A stretch of DNA of 64,000 nt from JACKAQ01 sp965227145 (GCA_965227145.1 OZ245730.1:620001-684000), one strand, 5' to 3'; positions 52,981-62,060 are shown, counted from the stretch's first letter. Translations and numbers: made by a program. Notes: generated by a model not told the origin, from the letters alone.

Positions 52981-54474
52981 ATGGAACCGCTCGTGAACAT
53001 TTCCGAACAATATTTGCAGGCGTTGGTGGACATCAGCCGCGAAATCAACTCGATTCAGTCGCAGCAGCCGTTGCTGGAAAAGATACTGGAAATCGCCATC
53101 CAACAGCTATCCGCCGAGCGCGGTTTTGTGCTGTTGAAAGATGCCGGAACCGGCGAACTGCAATCGCGTGCGGCGCACATTCCGCCCGGCGAATCGCAGC
53201 AGCCGGACGAGATGATTTCGCAAACCGCGCTGAACAGCGTCATCGAAAAACAGCAGCCGATTCTGACGTTCGACACGCTCAGCGATGCCCAGTTCGACGA
53301 TTCGCAGAGCGTGGTGGCGCACAAAATCCGTTCCATCGCCTGCGTGCCGTTGCTCCAAAAAGGCAAGCTCATCGGCGCGATTTACATCGACAGTCGCGGG
53401 CAAATCGCCAGCTTCACCCGCCAAAGCCTCGACTTTTTGAACGCGTTCGCCAATCAGGCAGCCATCGCCATCGAAAACGCCCAATTTGTGGACGCGCTTC
53501 GCCGCGAAAACGATCGGCTGCAGCAGGAAGTTCAACAAAAATATACATTTAAAGAGCTTGTCGGCGAAAGCCCGGCGATGGATGAATTGTTCCATTTGAT
53601 GACCCGCGTGCTCAATAAAGACACCACAGTGCTCATCACCGGCGAAACCGGCACCGGAAAAGAGGTGGTCGCGCGGGCAATCCATTTTAACGGAACGCGA
53701 AAAGACAAGCCGTTTGTGCCGGTCAACAGCGCCGCGATTCCCGAAAATTTGCTCGAAAGCGAGCTGTTCGGCTTCAAAAAAGGGGCGTTCACCGGAGCGA
53801 ATGCAGACAAACAGGGGCTCGTCCAGCTCGCCAACGGCGGCACACTGTTTTTGGACGAAGTGGGCGAATTGCCGCAACATCTGCAAGCCAAATTGCTGCG
53901 CTTTTTGCAGGAGCGCGAAATCATGCCGGTCGGCGCGGGCAAAGCGGTTCCGGTGGATGTGCGGATTATTGCCGCAACCAATCGCGATCTCGCCGAAGAA
54001 GTGCGCCAAAATCGCTTCCGGGAAGATTTGTATTATCGCCTGAACGTGATCCCGATGAATCTGCCGCCGCTCCGCGAACGCCGCAAAGATATTCTGCTGC
54101 TGGCGAGCCATTTCCGCAAAAAATTTGCCCAGAAAATGCACCTCGATATCAACGATTTTACGCCGGAGGCGCTGAAAAAATTGAGCGGCTACCATTGGCC
54201 CGGCAACGTTCGCGAGTTGGAAAACGTTATCGAACGCGCGATGATTCTGGCACAGCCGCCGTCGATCACCGACGACGATATTTTGCTCAAAGAATTACAC
54301 GGCAAACATGGCATTCAGGCGGGCATGTCGCTCGACGAACTTTCGAAAACGCTGCTCGAAAAAACCCTGGCAGCCTGCGAAGGCAACAAAACCCGCGCCG
54401 CAGAAATGATGGGCGTTTCGCTGCGCTGGATTCATTACAAAATTAAAGAATGGCAATTGGATGATTCCGATTGA
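52981..54474 (+). CDS. Sigma-54-dependent transcriptional activator (GAF + AAA+ + Fis HTH)
   Basis: The 497-residue protein has a GAF domain (~15-165), the AAA+ domain with Walker A GETGTGKE, the sigma-54-contacting loop GAFTGA, Walker B GGTLFLDEVGEL and the arginine-finger region, and a C-terminal Fis-type HTH (LEKTLAACEGNKTRAAEMMGVSLRWIHYKIKEW pattern, ~455-490). It activates RpoN-dependent promoters when the GAF ligand is present. Its stop overlaps a possible TTG start of the Ser/Thr kinase, and the ATG at 54492 is 17 nt away, so both are likely on one transcript. Confidence 0.93.
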   Translation: MEPLVNISEQYLQALVDISREINSIQSQQPLLEKILEIAIQQLSAERGFVLLKDAGTGELQSRAAHIPPGESQQPDEMISQTALNSVIEKQQPILTFDTLSDAQFDDSQSVVAHKIRSIACVPLLQKGKLIGAIYIDSRGQIASFTRQSLDFLNAFANQAAIAIENAQFVDALRRENDRLQQEVQQKYTFKELVGESPAMDELFHLMTRVLNKDTTVLITGETGTGKEVVARAIHFNGTRKDKPFVPVNSAAIPENLLESELFGFKKGAFTGANADKQGLVQLANGGTLFLDEVGELPQHLQAKLLRFLQEREIMPVGAGKAVPVDVRIIAATNRDLAEEVRQNRFREDLYYRLNVIPMNLPPLRERRKDILLLASHFRKKFAQKMHLDINDFTPEALKKLSGYHWPGNVRELENVIERAMILAQPPSITDDDILLKELHGKHGIQAGMSLDELSKTLLEKTLAACEGNKTRAAEMMGVSLRWIHYKIKEWQLDDSD

Positions 54475-54491
54475 ACGCCGGTTCCCCCGCT

Positions 54492-56198
54492 ATGCTTCCC
54501 TTTGACACCATCGAAAATATTCGCCTGATCGAACAGCGATACGAAGGACCCAACACGTTGGTTTTTCTGGGTTTGGCGAAAAAGAAAAATCGCCCGCTGT
54601 TTGTAAAATTGCTCAAACCGCAGTTCGGGCAGCAGGCGCAATTGGTGCAGCGATTTCAGAAAGAAGCGAAAACCTGCGCACAATTGCAGCACCCCAACAT
54701 TGTGAAACTGGAGCAGTTTGGCGTTGCCGGCGATTACCATTTTCTGGCGCTGGATTGGGTGAACGGGCAAAATTTGAAAGAATTGCAGCAATCTCAGCCA
54801 GCCTTGCCACAGGCTGCAATTCGCGAAATTATTCGCCAATTATTGGCTGCGCTGGCGTATGCGCACGGCAAAGGGATTGTCCATCGCGATGTGAAACCGG
54901 CCAATATTTTGCTCGATCGCGGCGGAACGGTGCAGCTCACCGATTTCGGGCTGGCGCGAATTTTGGTCGATACCGAGTTCACCCGGCAAAATACGCTGCT
55001 CGGATCGCCCGCGTATATGTCGCCGGAGCAGATCACCGGCGAATCGCTGGACGGACGCAGCGACCTCTTTTCGGTCGGTTGCGTGGCGTACGAATTGCTC
55101 ACCGGCGCGCAGGCGTTTGGCGGGGAAAATTTTTCGGTGTGCCTGCACAAAATTATCAACGAAACGCCGGTTGCGCCGGAACAAATGCGCGATGATGTGT
55201 CCGCCGAATGGACGGCGTTCATCGAAAAATTGCTGGAAAAACGCGCCGAAAACCGGTTCGCCGATGCGGCATCCGCGCTGGCTGCGCTGGAAAAATTACC
55301 TGTGGAAAGTGATTTCATTTACGCTGATTTTGTGCAAACCCATTTTGAAAACCTGCCGGAATCGCTGCCCGAAAGTATCGCAAAAACAACAGCTTCGGGA
55401 AAATTTTGGAAACCGTTCATCGGCGTGATTGCGGCGTTGGGGCTGATCGCTGCGGTTGTTTGGGGCAGTTTTGGCGATGCCGAAAAAGCGCCGCCGGAAA
55501 CGGCAAATTTGCTCAGCCCGAATCTGGCAAAAACTGTCAGCGACAGCGCCGCGAAAACGGATTCTATCGCAACAGTTGCATCGCCGCCGGAAAATGCGCC
55601 GGAAACCATCACGGAAAATCGTTCGCCGGAATCATCAGCGAATGCGAAAATCGACAATTCGCCGCCGGAAAATGCACCGGTTTCGCAACGCGATTCCGCA
55701 GAAAATTTAGCAGAAAAAACAGTGCCGGATGATTCAATCCAATCCCAGCCGTCGCTGCCATCGCCACCGGAAAATTTGCCCGCAACCCTGCGCATCCGGG
55801 TCGAGCCGTGGGCGTTCATCGAAATTGACGGCGCGGTTATCGATTCCAAAGCCACCGCGCTGGATGTGCCGCTGGCAGCGGGGGAACACCGCATCGTTTT
55901 CCGGCATCCCTCGTTTCCGCCGCAAAGTAAAACCCTTCAGCTTGCGCCGGGCGAAAATCGCGATGTCATTTGGTCGTTTCTCGATCTCGCCGGATATCTG
56001 TGGGTAGAGGCTCGCCCGTGGGCGGAAATATATGTAAATAATGAGTTTATGGATAGCTCCCCGCTGAAAAAACCGATCATGCTGCCCGCTGGTGAATACC
56101 TGCTGGAGCTGCGCCATCCGCAGTTGCAAACCTACCGGCAAACCATTCGCATCGCTCCCGGTGATACTGTCCGGGTGCGGCAGGTGCTTAGCCCATAG
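54492..56198 (+). CDS. Transmembrane Ser/Thr protein kinase with two PEGA domains
   Basis: The 568-residue protein has a kinase domain (residues ~10-265) with the Lys in LFVKLLKP, HRDVKPANILLD, DFGLARIL and SPAYMSPEQ, so all catalytic motifs are present. A transmembrane helix (~305-325) is followed by a Ser/Pro/Glu-rich linker and two PEGA domains (~430-495 and 500-568, e.g. IRVEPWAFIEIDG and VEARPWAEIYVNN). PEGA domains probably bind surface or cell-wall ligands. A TTG at 54471 overlaps the previous stop and could be the real start. The pairing with a sigma-54 activator suggests phosphorylation-coupled gene control. Confidence 0.9.
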   Translation: MLPFDTIENIRLIEQRYEGPNTLVFLGLAKKKNRPLFVKLLKPQFGQQAQLVQRFQKEAKTCAQLQHPNIVKLEQFGVAGDYHFLALDWVNGQNLKELQQSQPALPQAAIREIIRQLLAALAYAHGKGIVHRDVKPANILLDRGGTVQLTDFGLARILVDTEFTRQNTLLGSPAYMSPEQITGESLDGRSDLFSVGCVAYELLTGAQAFGGENFSVCLHKIINETPVAPEQMRDDVSAEWTAFIEKLLEKRAENRFADAASALAALEKLPVESDFIYADFVQTHFENLPESLPESIAKTTASGKFWKPFIGVIAALGLIAAVVWGSFGDAEKAPPETANLLSPNLAKTVSDSAAKTDSIATVASPPENAPETITENRSPESSANAKIDNSPPENAPVSQRDSAENLAEKTVPDDSIQSQPSLPSPPENLPATLRIRVEPWAFIEIDGAVIDSKATALDVPLAAGEHRIVFRHPSFPPQSKTLQLAPGENRDVIWSFLDLAGYLWVEARPWAEIYVNNEFMDSSPLKKPIMLPAGEYLLELRHPQLQTYRQTIRIAPGDTVRVRQVLSP

Positions 56199-56263
56199 CC
56201 AAAATATCCCAATTACCAAAAATCCGTTGCCAAAAAAACGTGCCGGTTCTATATTTGCGAATC

Positions 56264-57046
56264 ATGAGGCAAACGATATTTTCGATGATTCTTTTGTGTG
56301 GATTTATGGGTGATTTGTGGGCGCAAACCACCGCCGCACAACCGCTTGTAAACCAACTTGCAGAATCATATAACAATTTTAATTACGAAGAAACGGACCG
56401 TTTGCTGGGCATCGCTCTGGAATCGATCGGTCAATTTTCCCGGCGCGACCAAACCCGGATTTTCGAAATTGCCGCCATCCGCAGTTTTCAAAATGATGAT
56501 GTGCTGCAGGCGGAGCAATATTTTTATCGCCTGCTGGAAGGCGATCCGTCGCACAATCTCGATCAATTATCCACACCGCCGAAAATTATGGCGCTGTTCC
56601 AGAAAACCAAAGTGGGTTATCTGGAAAACCTCAACCGGCGATTGAGCGCGCTGGAGCAGGCTGTTTTTGAACCGCAAAAACCGTGGCGCTCGCTGGTTTT
56701 TCCGGGATGGGAGCAGTGGCATCGCGGGAAAAAAACGCGCGGCGCCATTTGGGGTGTTGCCGGTGCGGTTGTGCTCGGCGGGACGGTTCGGGCAGTTTTG
56801 GACAGCCGCAGCAAAAAGGATGCGTATCTGGCGGAAACAGATCCCGTTCGTGCCCGCGAAAAATATGATGACTACAATTCTGCCTATCAATCGCAATTTT
56901 ATTGGGCGTACTCGCTCGCCGGTATCTGGATCGCCAGCCATCTCGATGCCGTTTTTTTCTCCGAACCGAAAACCCGCACCAATGTGAGCCTGAATATTTT
57001 GGCGCTTCCCGACCGGGCGATGGCCGGTTTTCGCCTCAATTTTTGA
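56264..57046 (+). CDS. DUF5683-type secreted/membrane protein
   Basis: The 260-residue protein has a signal peptide (MRQTIFSMILLCGFMGDLWAQ), a helical region with TPR-like features (~30-135) and the DUF5683 motif PWRSLVFPGWEQWHRGKKTRGAIWG, followed by two hydrophobic helices (~160-180 and ~215-235). The family is frequent in Bacteroidota and unknown in function. The ATG at 56264 is preferred over a GTG at 56240, because the signal peptide then starts correctly. The dehalogenase gene follows by 26 nt. Confidence 0.78.
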   Translation: MRQTIFSMILLCGFMGDLWAQTTAAQPLVNQLAESYNNFNYEETDRLLGIALESIGQFSRRDQTRIFEIAAIRSFQNDDVLQAEQYFYRLLEGDPSHNLDQLSTPPKIMALFQKTKVGYLENLNRRLSALEQAVFEPQKPWRSLVFPGWEQWHRGKKTRGAIWGVAGAVVLGGTVRAVLDSRSKKDAYLAETDPVRAREKYDDYNSAYQSQFYWAYSLAGIWIASHLDAVFFSEPKTRTNVSLNILALPDRAMAGFRLNF

Positions 57047-57072
57047 AATCAAATCTTAAAAACGGAGTAGCC

Positions 57073-57744
57073 ATGCGAACCATCGTTTTTGATGTGAACG
57101 AAACGCTGCTGGATATATCTGCGCTCGATCCGCATTTTGAGCGAATATTTGGCGATGCCGCCGTCCGGCGCGAGTGGTTTAAGCAGGTTATTCTCTCCGC
57201 GATGACGCTCACCGCGCTCCAAAAATATACCGATTTTGGCAGCGTCGGTCGCCACGCGCTGGCGATGGTTGCCGCTCGCCGAAATGTGGCGCTTTCTGAA
57301 AATGATGTTCAGCAAATATCGCAAAGCATGCGCAAACTGCCCGCACACCGGGAAGTTCCGGCAGCGTTGGAACGCCTCAAATCCGCCGGATTCCGGCTGG
57401 TTGCGCTCACCAATTCCAGCGCGGATATGGCGCAATCGCAGCTTTCTTCTGCCGGAATTATCGATTATTTTGCCAAAGTGCTGTCGGTGGATGGTGTGCG
57501 CCAATTCAAACCTGTTCGGGAAGTTTACGAAATGGCCGCAGCCGAATTGCAGCTGCTGCCGGAGCAACTCATCATGGTTGCGGCTCACGAATGGGACACT
57601 TCCGGCGCGATAAATGCCGGTTGGTCTGCCGCGTTTGTGGCACGTCCGGGGATGGTTGCCGGTCCGCTTTCTGCGGAAACCGAATTTTCCGGTCGCGATT
57701 TGTTCGAAATTGCGGATCAACTAATCGCAGCGGAAAAACCGTAA
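57073..57744 (+). CDS. Haloacid dehalogenase type II-like HAD protein
   Basis: The 223-residue protein starts MRTIVFDVNETLLDIS, with the nucleophile Asp in FDVNETL, and continues with LVALTNSSADM (motif II), FKPVREVYEMA with the Lys of motif III and VAAHEWDTSGAINAGWSAAF of motif IV. FDVNETL and WDxxGA are the marks of type II haloacid dehalogenases, which hydrolyse 2-haloacids through an Asp ester. GGAGTAGCC precedes ATG 57073. It may have another phosphatase-like substrate. Confidence 0.87.
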   Translation: MRTIVFDVNETLLDISALDPHFERIFGDAAVRREWFKQVILSAMTLTALQKYTDFGSVGRHALAMVAARRNVALSENDVQQISQSMRKLPAHREVPAALERLKSAGFRLVALTNSSADMAQSQLSSAGIIDYFAKVLSVDGVRQFKPVREVYEMAAAELQLLPEQLIMVAAHEWDTSGAINAGWSAAFVARPGMVAGPLSAETEFSGRDLFEIADQLIAAEKP

Positions 57745-57772
57745 AATTCTCAAATCGAAAAGGGAGTAACCA

Positions 57773-58132
57773 ATGGGAAATACAATCACAGAAATCGATA
57801 AATACTTGGCAGGGCTGCCGGATGACCGGCGGGTTGCGCTGCAAACGCTCCGCGAATTGATTCACACCAATCTGCCGGATGTACTGGAAATGTGGGCATA
57901 CAACATGCCGTCGTTTGAGCGAAACGGCATTATTCTGTCGTTTGCGTCACAGAAAAATTACATGTCGCTGTATGTTTGCGAAACGGATTTGCTGGAAAAA
58001 TACGCCGAGCAACTCGCTCATCTAAATTGCGGGAAAAGCTGCATCCGCTTCAAAAAATTGACCGATTTGCCGATGGAAACGGTTACGCGGATCATCGTCG
58101 AAGCCGCCGAAAGCACCGCTGCCACCCGTTAA
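57773..58132 (+). CDS. DUF1801 family protein
   Basis: The 119-residue protein has the YdhG/DUF1801 pattern IDKYLAGLPDDRRVALQTLRELIHTNLPDVLEMWAYNMPSFERNG and KSCIRFKKLTDLPMETV. The family has been linked to iron chaperone or general stress roles, but without clear proof. GGGAGTAACC precedes the ATG. It lies 28 nt after the dehalogenase gene and may share its transcript. Confidence 0.85.
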   Translation: MGNTITEIDKYLAGLPDDRRVALQTLRELIHTNLPDVLEMWAYNMPSFERNGIILSFASQKNYMSLYVCETDLLEKYAEQLAHLNCGKSCIRFKKLTDLPMETVTRIIVEAAESTAATR

Positions 58133-58163
58133 TTTGAAAAAATCACCGAAAGCGCCGCCCGAG

Positions 58164-60419
58164 ATGCACCCATTTCGCCCGATATTTATGCTGTGTTTTG
58201 CGATAATTTTTGTCGCTTGCGAGCCGTTTTCGTCCCGCGAAAAAGCGGCGGCAACGTTCGTCGATGAACAGGTTTGCGCAAATTGCCACGAAAAAGAAGC
58301 TGCGGAATGGCGTGGTTCGCAGCACGATCTGGCGATGCAGATTGCCAGCGATGCCACAGTTCTCGGCGATTTCGATGACGCTGTTTTTGTGCATTTCGGC
58401 GATACGTCGCGGTTTTATCGCGATGGCGATCAATTTGTTGTTTTTACAGAAGATAGCGACGGAAAATATCACGAATTCCGCATCGAGTACACCTTCGGCG
58501 TTTTTCCGCTGCAGCAATATTTGGTGGCGTTTCCGGGCGGGCGGTTGCAGGCGCTGAGCATCGCGTGGGATGTGCCGCAGCAGCGCTGGTTCCAACTGTA
58601 TCCGGACGAAAAATTTGCGCCGGATGACGCGCTGCACTGGACGGGCGCGTATCAAAACTGGAATTCGATGTGCGCAGAATGCCACTCCACGAATCTGCGA
58701 ATCAACTACGATTTTTCGTCGGACAGCTTTCGGACCAGTTGGGATCAGATCGATGTGGGGTGTCAGGCGTGTCATGGTGCGGGCGGCGCGCATGTCGAGT
58801 GGGCGAATCGCGCCAAAGCTGCCGGCACTGAAATCGACAGGTCGCAAAGCCGTTTGGCGAATCTCGCCACGGATGCAAACGCCCAGATTTTGCGCTGTGC
58901 GCCCTGCCATTCCCGCCGCCATCCGGTCAGCCCGGACGATACTTCCGCAAATTATTTCGACAATTTTATGCCCGAATTGCTCCGCGAACCACTCTATCAC
59001 GCGGACGGACAAATTCTGGACGAAGTGTATGTTTTTGGTTCATTTACGCAAAGTAAAATGTATCAAAACGGGGTGAAATGCAGCGATTGTCACAACCCGC
59101 ATTCGGCGCGATTGCTGGCAACGGGCAACGCACTTTGTGTGAGCTGCCACAATCCCGGCGGCAATCCGCGTTTCCCGGAAATGCCCGCCAAAAATTATGA
59201 TTCGCCGGAGCATCATTTTCACAAAACGGGTGGGGAAGGGGCGCTTTGCGTGAATTGCCACATGCCGCAACGAAATTTTATGGTGATCGATTCGCGCCGC
59301 GACAACAGCTTTCGGGTGCCGCGCCCGGATTTGACCGTAAAAATCGGCACGCCGAACGCCTGCAATGATTGCCATTCGGATAAATCTGCGCAATGGGCGA
59401 TGACCGCTGCGGAAAACTGGTACGGAAAATCCGCAAAAACAACCCCGCATTTCGGGGAGATTTTTGCCGCAGCCCGTTCCGGGGATGCCGCCATCGCGCC
59501 GCAGTTGTTGGCAATGGTTGCCGATTCCGCAAAACCGGCGATTGTTCGCGCGACCGCGCTGGAATTGTTGCAACATTTTGGCGGAGAACAGCTTTTGCTA
59601 GCGATTAAAACCGGTGCGACCGCGCCGGACCCGTTGATTCGCGCCACAGCCGCGACCGCGTTGGCAGGATTGCCGCCCGAACGCCGGATTTCTGTTGGTG
59701 TGGAAATGCTTTCGGACAAATCAGCTGCGGTGCGAATGGAAGCCGCGCGGCATTTGGCGGGATTGGCGGAACACAATTTTACGGAATCGCAGTTGCAACA
59801 GCGCCAATCTGCGTTGGCGGATTACATCCGGCTGCAGCTGGCATCGGCGGCGCAACCGACTGCCAATTTCAATCTGGCGTTGCTATTTGAAAATATCGCC
59901 AAACCGGATTCCGCGATCTTTTTTTATGAGCGAACGCTGCGCATCGATCCGTATTTTTCGCCGGCGTATCAAAATCTGGCGAACCTGCTCAATCGCAATC
60001 GCCAAAATGATCGCGCGGAAGCGTGGCTTCACAGGGGAATCCAAAAAATTCCCGGGAATGGCGAGTTGCACTATTCGCTGGGTTTGTTGCTGGCGGAAGA
60101 AAAGCGGCTGGACGAAGCGGCAGCCGAGCTGCGCCGGGCGACGGAATTGCTGCCGGAATCATCCCGGATTTTTTACAATTACGCGCTGGCGTTGCAGCAT
60201 CTCGGAATGTTGGATTTGGCGGAAGTTGCGCTGCTGAAAGCGCATCAATTGAATGAAAAAGATTCGTGGATTATTTATGCGATAGCCATTCTGTATATCC
60301 AGCAAAATCAACTGGATAGCGCTGAAATATTTGCACAAAAATTGGCTGGATTGCTGCCGTCGGAACCCAGTGTGCGGCAACTGCTGCAGGAGATCCGCAA
60401 TCGTAATTCAGCTCAATAA
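58164..60419 (+). CDS. Octaheme c-type cytochrome lipoprotein with HEAT and TPR repeats
   Basis: The protein has a lipobox IIFVAC near residue 19 and eight CxxCH heme sites: VCANCH, CAECH, CQACH, CAPCH, CSDCH, CVSCH, CVNCH and CNDCH, all in the first ~420 residues. This part resembles cytochrome c554/nitrite-reductase-like multiheme proteins. It is followed by a HEAT-like region (~440-560) and TPR repeats (about 585-745). Such octaheme-TPR proteins are common in Planctomycetes and FCB bacteria and presumably move electrons on the cell surface or periplasm. A TTG at 58134 would add 10 residues; neither start has a good ribosome site. Confidence 0.87.
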   Translation: MHPFRPIFMLCFAIIFVACEPFSSREKAAATFVDEQVCANCHEKEAAEWRGSQHDLAMQIASDATVLGDFDDAVFVHFGDTSRFYRDGDQFVVFTEDSDGKYHEFRIEYTFGVFPLQQYLVAFPGGRLQALSIAWDVPQQRWFQLYPDEKFAPDDALHWTGAYQNWNSMCAECHSTNLRINYDFSSDSFRTSWDQIDVGCQACHGAGGAHVEWANRAKAAGTEIDRSQSRLANLATDANAQILRCAPCHSRRHPVSPDDTSANYFDNFMPELLREPLYHADGQILDEVYVFGSFTQSKMYQNGVKCSDCHNPHSARLLATGNALCVSCHNPGGNPRFPEMPAKNYDSPEHHFHKTGGEGALCVNCHMPQRNFMVIDSRRDNSFRVPRPDLTVKIGTPNACNDCHSDKSAQWAMTAAENWYGKSAKTTPHFGEIFAAARSGDAAIAPQLLAMVADSAKPAIVRATALELLQHFGGEQLLLAIKTGATAPDPLIRATAATALAGLPPERRISVGVEMLSDKSAAVRMEAARHLAGLAEHNFTESQLQQRQSALADYIRLQLASAAQPTANFNLALLFENIAKPDSAIFFYERTLRIDPYFSPAYQNLANLLNRNRQNDRAEAWLHRGIQKIPGNGELHYSLGLLLAEEKRLDEAAAELRRATELLPESSRIFYNYALALQHLGMLDLAEVALLKAHQLNEKDSWIIYAIAILYIQQNQLDSAEIFAQKLAGLLPSEPSVRQLLQEIRNRNSAQ

Positions 60420-60468
60420 ATTGGCTGAACAACTGCTCGCGGAACGAAAAAAAGTCATTAAAAATACG

Positions 60469-60508
60469 AAGAGTGCAGACAGTTTTTTTGGCAACTCCCG
60501 GCACTCTT
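60469..60508 (-). terminator. Possible terminator for the His-rich repeat gene
   Basis: AAGAGTGC (60469-60476) and GCACTCTT (60501-60508) form an 8-bp stem with a 24-nt loop. On the minus strand the stem is followed by CGTATTTTT. The large loop makes it only a moderate candidate. Confidence 0.45.
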
Positions 60509-60522
60509 GACAAAATAAAAAA

Positions 60523-61146
60523 TCATCCTTTTGCATCGGCTAAAAGCCCGGTGCGGAATTTGCCGAGTGATTTCAGGTTTTCAAGCAAGGTCGAAATATC
60601 TTCATTTGTAACTTCACCCGCCTCAAATTTTGATTCAAAATCAGCCAGAAATTCCGGTTTTTCCGTAAAATCTTTTCCCATTTTATGATGCCTTGGGCCT
60701 TTGAATTCAAAACCGGCCTCTTTCAGAATTTCCCTGCTTTCTTTGCCGCGCGGGATATCTGCCGCTTTTAATTCGTCAAACAATGCTTTCCGGTCTGCTT
60801 TGCTCATGTTTTCCGGATCATATTTGGACAAAATTTCCTGCATTGCAGCTTTCTGCTCACCGGACATGGGCATCGGTTTATCGCCGTTATCTGATCTGTG
60901 ATGGTGATGTTTTTGCACTTTGAAACCGGCATCCCGCAGAATGCCCCGGCTCTCTCTACCCAGCGGAATATCGGCAGCTTTCAATTCTTTGTACATAGCT
61001 TTACGGTCAGCCTTGTTCATGTCCTCCGGGTTATATTTGGACAAAATGTCCTGCATTTGACCCTTTTGTTCGTCGGACAGGTTTACCGATCGCCCGCCAT
61101 GATGCGATTTGTGGTGATGATGTTTGGAATGAACGCCATGAACCAT
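60523..61146 (-). CDS. His-rich protein with tandem ~57-residue repeat
   Basis: The 207-residue protein has a His-rich N-terminus (HSKHHHHKSHHGG) and two near-identical repeats with a 71-residue period: residues 23-79 and 94-150, each with DILSKY or EILSKY, KADRKA, ELKAADIP and ESR..IL..AGF. A second His cluster (KHHHHRSD) lies between them. A shorter non-repeated acidic tail follows. The ILSKYDPENMSKAD-like unit is known in uncharacterised proteins of several phyla. Metal binding by His clusters is plausible but not shown. AAGGAGG precedes the ATG. Confidence 0.75.
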   Translation of the reverse strand: MVHGVHSKHHHHKSHHGGRSVNLSDEQKGQMQDILSKYNPEDMNKADRKAMYKELKAADIPLGRESRGILRDAGFKVQKHHHHRSDNGDKPMPMSGEQKAAMQEILSKYDPENMSKADRKALFDELKAADIPRGKESREILKEAGFEFKGPRHHKMGKDFTEKPEFLADFESKFEAGEVTNEDISTLLENLKSLGKFRTGLLADAKG

Positions 61147-61400
61147 AATTATACCTCCTTGTATAAATACTGTTTTAGTGAAGGATAAACATCAATTAAC
61201 CTGTTTATCAATTTGGTAATGGTACAGTTATCGATCGTTGTATCATTTTGTTTACAAAAAAAATGAGGCGACGTTAACTTTTTTTAACATTGTTAAGATA
61301 AAATATTGCGTGATTTGTTTCGAAAACGTGGAAGCTGTTGATTTTAAATGAATTACATAGACCGGTTAGTTATTGTCGAAAGCAAATGTGAGAGCCGAAT

Positions 61401-61433
61401 AAAAAAACCGTATCAGCAGAAATGATACGGTTT
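61401..61433 (-). terminator. Rho-independent terminator of the apt transcript
   Basis: AAACCGTATCA (61405-61415) and TGATACGGTTT (61423-61433) form an 11-bp stem with a 7-nt loop. On the minus strand the stem runs into TTTTTTT. It is about 110 nt after the apt stop codon. Confidence 0.87.
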
Positions 61434-61455
61434 GTCAAATTCAAATGTGTTAAAA

Positions 61456-61530
61456 TCAGTGATAGTGTAAAGTAAAAATGCTGTCGCCACAGCAACCCCC
61501 GGAGAGGGTAAAATCCGCTAAAATAGCCAT
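61456..61530 (-). CDS. Possible 24-residue microprotein between apt and its terminator
   Basis: The ORF begins MAILADF, contains GGCCGD and ends TLHYH. It starts 12 nt after the apt stop codon and ends before the terminator, so it would be on the apt transcript. No good Shine-Dalgarno is present (only CCGG), so it may be a chance ORF. The vicinal Cys pair with flanking Gly and Asp is suggestive of metal or redox chemistry. Confidence 0.3.
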   Translation of the reverse strand: MAILADFTLSGGCCGDSIFTLHYH

Positions 61531-61542
61531 AATAACCGGAAA

Positions 61543-62058
61543 TTACATTTTCATCAACGAATGAACGGTGTAAGCGCTCAGTTTGTCAATGCCGTTTAAT
61601 TCGGGTAGCTCGATCAAAAAAGCGATTCCGACAATATTTCCGCCGAGCCGTTCAACCAGCCGGCAAGTTGCCGCGGCCGTGCCGCCGGTTGCCAGCAAAT
61701 CATCGACAACCAGCACATTATTGCCTTTGTCGAGGGCATCCGCATGAATTTCCAGACTGTCCTGTCCGTATTCCAATTCATATTCTTCCACCAATGTTTC
61801 GGCGGGCAGCTTGCCCGGTTTGCGAACCGGCACAAATCCGATGTTCAATTTATACGCCAGCGCTGCACCAAAAATAAATCCGCGCGATTCGATGCCCACA
61901 ATTTTGTGGATTTCCTCGTTGCGAAATGGCGCGTACAGCGCGTCAACCGATTGTGCAAATACGTCCGGCTCTTTCAGCAGCGTGGTAATATCCTTAAACT
62001 GGATGCCTTTGATAGGGAAATCGGGCACGTTGCGGATGTGCTTTTCAAATGTCGTCAT
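61543..62058 (-). CDS. apt: Adenine phosphoribosyltransferase
   Basis: The 171-residue protein has the Apt signature: RNVPDFPIKGIQFKDITTLLKEP near the N-terminus, GIESRGFIFGAALA, the flexible loop with RKPGKLP and the PRPP motif VLVVDDLLATGGTAAA. It makes AMP from adenine and PRPP for purine salvage. The ATG at 62058 is used because GAGGAGG lies upstream; an ORF start at 62112 would overlap the DinB gene and add unrelated residues. It follows the DinB-like gene by 2 nt and is terminated at 61401-61433. Confidence 0.96.
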   Translation of the reverse strand: MTTFEKHIRNVPDFPIKGIQFKDITTLLKEPDVFAQSVDALYAPFRNEEIHKIVGIESRGFIFGAALAYKLNIGFVPVRKPGKLPAETLVEEYELEYGQDSLEIHADALDKGNNVLVVDDLLATGGTAAATCRLVERLGGNIVGIAFLIELPELNGIDKLSAYTVHSLMKM

Positions 62059-62060
62059 GT

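Larger units (their letters stand above)
61147..61542. other. Intergenic region between the His-rich gene and apt
   Basis: This gap holds the upstream region of the His-rich gene (61147 to about 61390), the apt terminator (61401-61433) and a possible 24-codon ORF (61456-61530, minus). Nothing else was recognised. Confidence 0.6.

Noticed and set aside
53107..54195. Long antisense ORF (362 codons) opposite the sigma-54 activator
   Set aside because: The plus-strand frame has Walker A, GAFTGA and Fis HTH motifs; the antisense frame has none.
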